Below are positions 61,533-64,000 of a stretch of 64,000 bases of DNA, in pieces. The notes under the pieces are model-generated. The model saw nothing but the letters and a program-made list of their open reading frames with translations, ran no database searches and was not told the DNA's origin. The stretch's first letter is position 1. Each line of letters opens with the position of its first letter. Made by a program: the position numbers and the translations under genes. Origin of the DNA: Vallitalea okinawensis (GTDB lineage: Bacteria; Bacillota; Clostridia; Lachnospirales; PQDH01); the NCBI RefSeq assembly GCF_002964605.1, contig NZ_PQDH01000007.1, forward strand, positions 124,001-188,000, written 5' to 3'.

Positions 61533-61901
61533 ATGGCAAAATACGAAATAACATTAAAAACAAATTCAAAAGGTGAAAAGTTCCTTTACTGTTTTGGTGA
61601 AGGCTTTTTCCAAATGGAAGATGCACAGGCTTATGTTGATGCATTAAAGAAAGAAGTATCAAAAGTTAATCCTGCTACAACATCTCTCATTATTGATTCA
61701 GCTGAATCAAAGCCCGCGGCCCCAGATGTAGTACCTTTATTAGTAGAGTGTACACAAATTTTCCACGAAACACCTTTTAAAACAAAGTACTACATTAAAG
61801 ACAAAAACATCATTGCAACAAATCAAAAGAAAAGAACTGATGATCTTGGTTTCTTTGATTCACTTACACTCATCGATTCTGTTGATGAGGTTTTAAAATA
61901 A
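61533..61901 (+). CDS. STAS-like small protein of unknown function
   Basis: 122 residues, no signal or helix in the membrane. YEITLKTNSKGEKFLYCFGEGFFQMEDAQAYVDALKKEVSKVNPATTSLIIDSAESKPAAPDVVPLLVECTQIFHE shows alternating strands and helices with the SLIIDS-type strand and a following helix of STAS/SpoIIAA-like proteins. This is a fold-level impression, not a family hit. GGAGG lies 8 bases before the ATG. It is the first of three genes (with the GAF-like and ThDP genes) in one direction, 115 bases from the next. Confidence 0.55.
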   Translation: MAKYEITLKTNSKGEKFLYCFGEGFFQMEDAQAYVDALKKEVSKVNPATTSLIIDSAESKPAAPDVVPLLVECTQIFHETPFKTKYYIKDKNIIATNQKKRTDDLGFFDSLTLIDSVDEVLK

Positions 61902-61917
61902 TTACATATTACATAAC

Positions 61918-61944
61918 GAGGGATTGGATCCTGTCCAATCCCCA
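61918..61944 (+). other. Hairpin between the STAS-like and GAF-like genes
   Basis: Perfect arms GGGATTGGA (61920-61928) and TCCAATCCC (61934-61942), loop 5, with no T-run. It could stabilise the upstream mRNA end or set unequal expression. Confidence 0.5.
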
Positions 61945-62016
61945 TCCCATAAACATGTGAAGATTTTTGGAATCAACTTGATGTGCAAGCATATGTGAAG
62001 AGGAGGTGAGTTTAGG

Positions 62017-62457
62017 ATGAACACCTTCGATGAGCTATATGACCAGCTAAGGGCTGTTATTCCCTTTGATGAAATTGGTTTTCATGCAATAAAAAATGGT
62101 CGCCTAAATCCTGTTCACAAAAGTAACATAACGGATTTTAAATTGGTAGAATGGAAAGCCTTCCATGCCAAAAATCCAGTATATATAGAAAATGACCCTT
62201 TATTAACACAGCTTGTTAACTTGAAAGAATTAATTGCGATTCAGGATACCAATGCTATGGATCGAAAACCAGAGCCCTTTGAAAAATTAGACATACGTAG
62301 TGTCTACATATTCCCCGTCATTAATAAAGACGAAGTTGTTGGCTTTGTTGAGATTCCTGGCATTAAAAAGTATCTTAACTACTCTGAAGATGACTTAGCT
62401 AAATGTCAATCTATTGTTTCAATGAACAAGGAATTTTTAATCCAACAATCCAACTAA
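62017..62457 (+). CDS. GAF-like domain protein of unknown function
   Basis: 146 residues. A single domain: FDELYDQLRAVIPFDEIGFHAIKNGRLNPVHKSN, then DPLLTQLVNLKELIAIQDTNAMDRKPEPFEKLDIRSVYIFPVINKDEVVGFVEIPGIKKYLNYSEDDLAKCQSIVS. The run of strand, IPFDEIGFHAI, and later RSVYIFPVINKDEVVGFVEI is the GAF pattern. No output domain is attached, so it may be a standalone sensor or a small partner subunit. GAGGAGGTG lies 8 bases before the ATG. It ends 15 bases before the ThDP enzyme start, so they are co-transcribed. Confidence 0.6.
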   Translation: MNTFDELYDQLRAVIPFDEIGFHAIKNGRLNPVHKSNITDFKLVEWKAFHAKNPVYIENDPLLTQLVNLKELIAIQDTNAMDRKPEPFEKLDIRSVYIFPVINKDEVVGFVEIPGIKKYLNYSEDDLAKCQSIVSMNKEFLIQQSN

Positions 62458-62472
62458 GGGGGAAAATATTAT

Positions 62473-64000
62473 ATGAGAATAGCTGATGCAATAGCAAAAT
62501 ATCTAGAACTCAACAACGTAAAACATGTTTTCGGTATAGGAGCAGGAACCGTAGGTGCCCTCTATGATGCTATACACGATACCGAAATAGAAGTCATTGT
62601 AACAAGAAATGAAGCAGGCTCAACTTATTCCGCATCTAGGTATTCCAGTATGAGTAAAAAAATCTCAGCATGTATATTAGCTGGTGGTGTAGGTATTAAC
62701 AATGGTATTAACGGGGTAGCAGATGCTCACCGTGTTAAGGCTCCAGTACTTATCATCAGTGGGTTTGTCAACAGATGGCAAATGGGTAAAGGTGCTGTAC
62801 AGGAACTAAACACAGAAAACATATTAGCTCCTATAACCAAGTACAGTAAAACTGTTCTAGAAGAAAAAGATGTGCTACCAGAATTAAAAAGAGCAATTGA
62901 GTGTGCACTTACACCGCCCTATGGTCCAGTCCACATTTCAATTCCTATCGATGTGCAAATTGCTGAATATACAGATACATTACCTGACATTGTTAAAATT
63001 GATCCAGCTAATGTTTATGATTCACACTCTTTAAAAGAGGCTGTATCCATGATCAATAAAGTACCAAGTGGTCTAATCATGATCGGTAAAGGGGCACGAG
63101 GTCTAGGTGAAGAGGTAAAATCCCTATCTAGTCGACTTGGGTGGCCTATTATTTCAACTCCAGAAGGAAAATCTGTTGTTGAAGGTACTTTCCCATATCA
63201 TTTAGGTAATTATGGATTCTGCAGTAGCGATGCTGCAGTACATTTCGTTGAAAAAAGTGATTATGATCTTGTTCTGATTTTAGGAACATCATTGGGTGAA
63301 TCAGCAACGAGAAACTTTAATGAAGTTTTAGTTAAAGGCAAGCAAGTTATTCATATCGATTATGATAATAAGGAACTTGGCAAAGTATTTGACTGTGAAC
63401 TCTTAGTTCACCAGGACTTAAACAATGCACTACCCTATATACTAGAAAACACAGAAAAAAAATCAGGTGAATTTAATCCACCAGAAAAAATCAATGAACC
63501 ATATGTAAAAAACCACACTGGCATTTCAGTTCGCTTGCTAATGGAGAAGCTCCCTGATCTTATGCCTAAAAATACAACATTCTTATCCGATATAGGCGAA
63601 TATATGAATTTCGTCTTTAAATACCTTCATATAAAAGAAGGTATGGATTATGAAACTTCCTTAAATTATGGTGCAATGGGTAACTGTGTTGCTGGTGTTA
63701 TGGGTGCATATTTAACTGATGAGCAGAGAAAATATGCTGTTATTGTGGGGGATGGATCATTCTTTATGAATGGAACTGAGATCCTAACAGCACGTCAATA
63801 CAACATGCCAATCGTCTACTTTGTCCTTAACAATGCCATGTATGGCTATGTGGAACATGGACAACGTTTTATTTATAAACGTCCACCACAAGGTCATAGC
63901 TACGAGAGATTTTCAATTTGTGATATGGCTAAAGCAATGGATATAAAGGCCTTTCAAATAACGGAGCTCTCTCAATTAGATGCCTATAAAGAAGATTTTG
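62473..64000 (+). CDS. Thiamine-diphosphate-dependent enzyme, acetolactate-synthase-like (3' end beyond the window)
   Basis: At least 509 residues; the stop lies past the right edge. MRIADAIAKYLELNNVKHVFGIGAGTVGAL begins the PYR domain; the catalytic Glu is in VTRNEAGSTYSA (about residue 47). A central domain follows, with LGTSLGESATRNF. The PP domain has the ThDP motif GDGSFFMNGTEILTARQYNMPIVYFVLNNA (GDG to NN). The family makes or splits 2-oxo acids. AGGGGG lies upstream. Substrate is unknown. Context with a GAF-like and a STAS-like protein is unusual for housekeeping acetolactate synthase. Confidence 0.85.
   Translation, partial: MRIADAIAKYLELNNVKHVFGIGAGTVGALYDAIHDTEIEVIVTRNEAGSTYSASRYSSMSKKISACILAGGVGINNGINGVADAHRVKAPVLIISGFVNRWQMGKGAVQELNTENILAPITKYSKTVLEEKDVLPELKRAIECALTPPYGPVHISIPIDVQIAEYTDTLPDIVKIDPANVYDSHSLKEAVSMINKVPSGLIMIGKGARGLGEEVKSLSSRLGWPIISTPEGKSVVEGTFPYHLGNYGFCSSDAAVHFVEKSDYDLVLILGTSLGESATRNFNEVLVKGKQVIHIDYDNKELGKVFDCELLVHQDLNNALPYILENTEKKSGEFNPPEKINEPYVKNHTGISVRLLMEKLPDLMPKNTTFLSDIGEYMNFVFKYLHIKEGMDYETSLNYGAMGNCVAGVMGAYLTDEQRKYAVIVGDGSFFMNGTEILTARQYNMPIVYFVLNNAMYGYVEHGQRFIYKRPPQGHSYERFSICDMAKAMDIKAFQITELSQLDAYKEDF

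Noticed and set aside
1-64000. CRISPR arrays, prophage, rRNA or tRNA
   Set aside because: No regularly spaced repeats, integrase, phage structural genes or clover-leaf genes were seen by eye. Weak candidates could be missed without a search.

Overview
The window is AT-rich chromosomal DNA from an endospore-forming, low-GC Firmicute of the class Clostridia. The basis is the sporulation and germination genes (spoIIR, yabG, a SipL-like SPOCS-LysM protein, cotS-like, spoVAF-like, a gerA-type operon), GlpA/GlpB/DUF1667-type glycerol-3-phosphate oxidation, a D-lactate dehydrogenase, and strong AGGAGG-type ribosome binding sites. A marine or sedimentary Lachnospirales relative such as Vallitalea would fit, but the genus is a guess. 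No rRNA, tRNA, CRISPR array, transposase or prophage was seen.

Layout. 1-26.4 kb is almost all minus strand: an SLH surface protein (cut by the left edge), ddl-ywiB-galU, an acyl-ACP thioesterase, spoIIR, a gerKA-KB-KC germinant receptor operon with a small membrane protein, a secreted coiled-coil protein of unknown role, ispE with a GntR regulator, the SipL-like protein, veg, a PrcB-like lipoprotein, yabG, and a block of phosphosugar mutase, PEGA protein, Wzy-like polymerase and CotS-like protein that may make or attach a spore-surface glycan, then the CCA-adding enzyme. 26.5-36.4 kb mixes strands: DUF1540, an Lrp regulator, DUF503, csoR/copA, D-lactate dehydrogenase, a double HD-GYP-like protein, an orphan spoVAF and an ArsR-like regulator. 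36.5-44.2 kb holds the glpA/glpB/DUF1667 operon and, divergently, a MarR regulator with a heterodimeric ABC exporter. 44.2-53 kb holds a YukJ protein, a ytr-like ABC operon, plsY, a tocopherol-cyclase-family protein, a DUF368 transporter and a GH36 alpha-galactosidase. 53-57 kb is an AraC regulator and an N-acetylglucosamine/glucose-type PTS with a GlcT-like antiterminator and its RNA target. 57-61 kb holds an ArsR regulator, a methyltransferase and a cystine-type ABC operon behind a poly-cysteine leader. 61-64 kb holds an HMA-like protein, a broken XRE gene, and a STAS-like, GAF-like and thiamine-diphosphate-enzyme series running off the right edge.

Most interesting signals. (1) A dispersed intergenic element of about 110 bp in four full copies and one half copy. 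Its arms change in a compensatory way between copies, and it displays two AYGGAY hexaloops, one in an exact match to the CsrA-binding consensus ACANGGANGU. (2) A stacked cysteine control region: consensus promoter, Rrf2/CymR-like dyad, a 40-residue peptide with five consecutive cysteines, and a terminator ahead of a cystine-type ABC transporter. (3) A GlcT-like antiterminator lacking its second PRD, with a RAT/terminator between it and the PTS IIA gene. (4) A terminator inside the leader of the glp operon, suggesting antitermination. (5) A Fur-family-like box on the D-lactate dehydrogenase promoter. (6) An XRE regulator that has lost its helix-turn-helix by an in-frame deletion.

Functions come from reading motifs by eye. 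No database search was run, and promoter and operator calls are pattern matches only.
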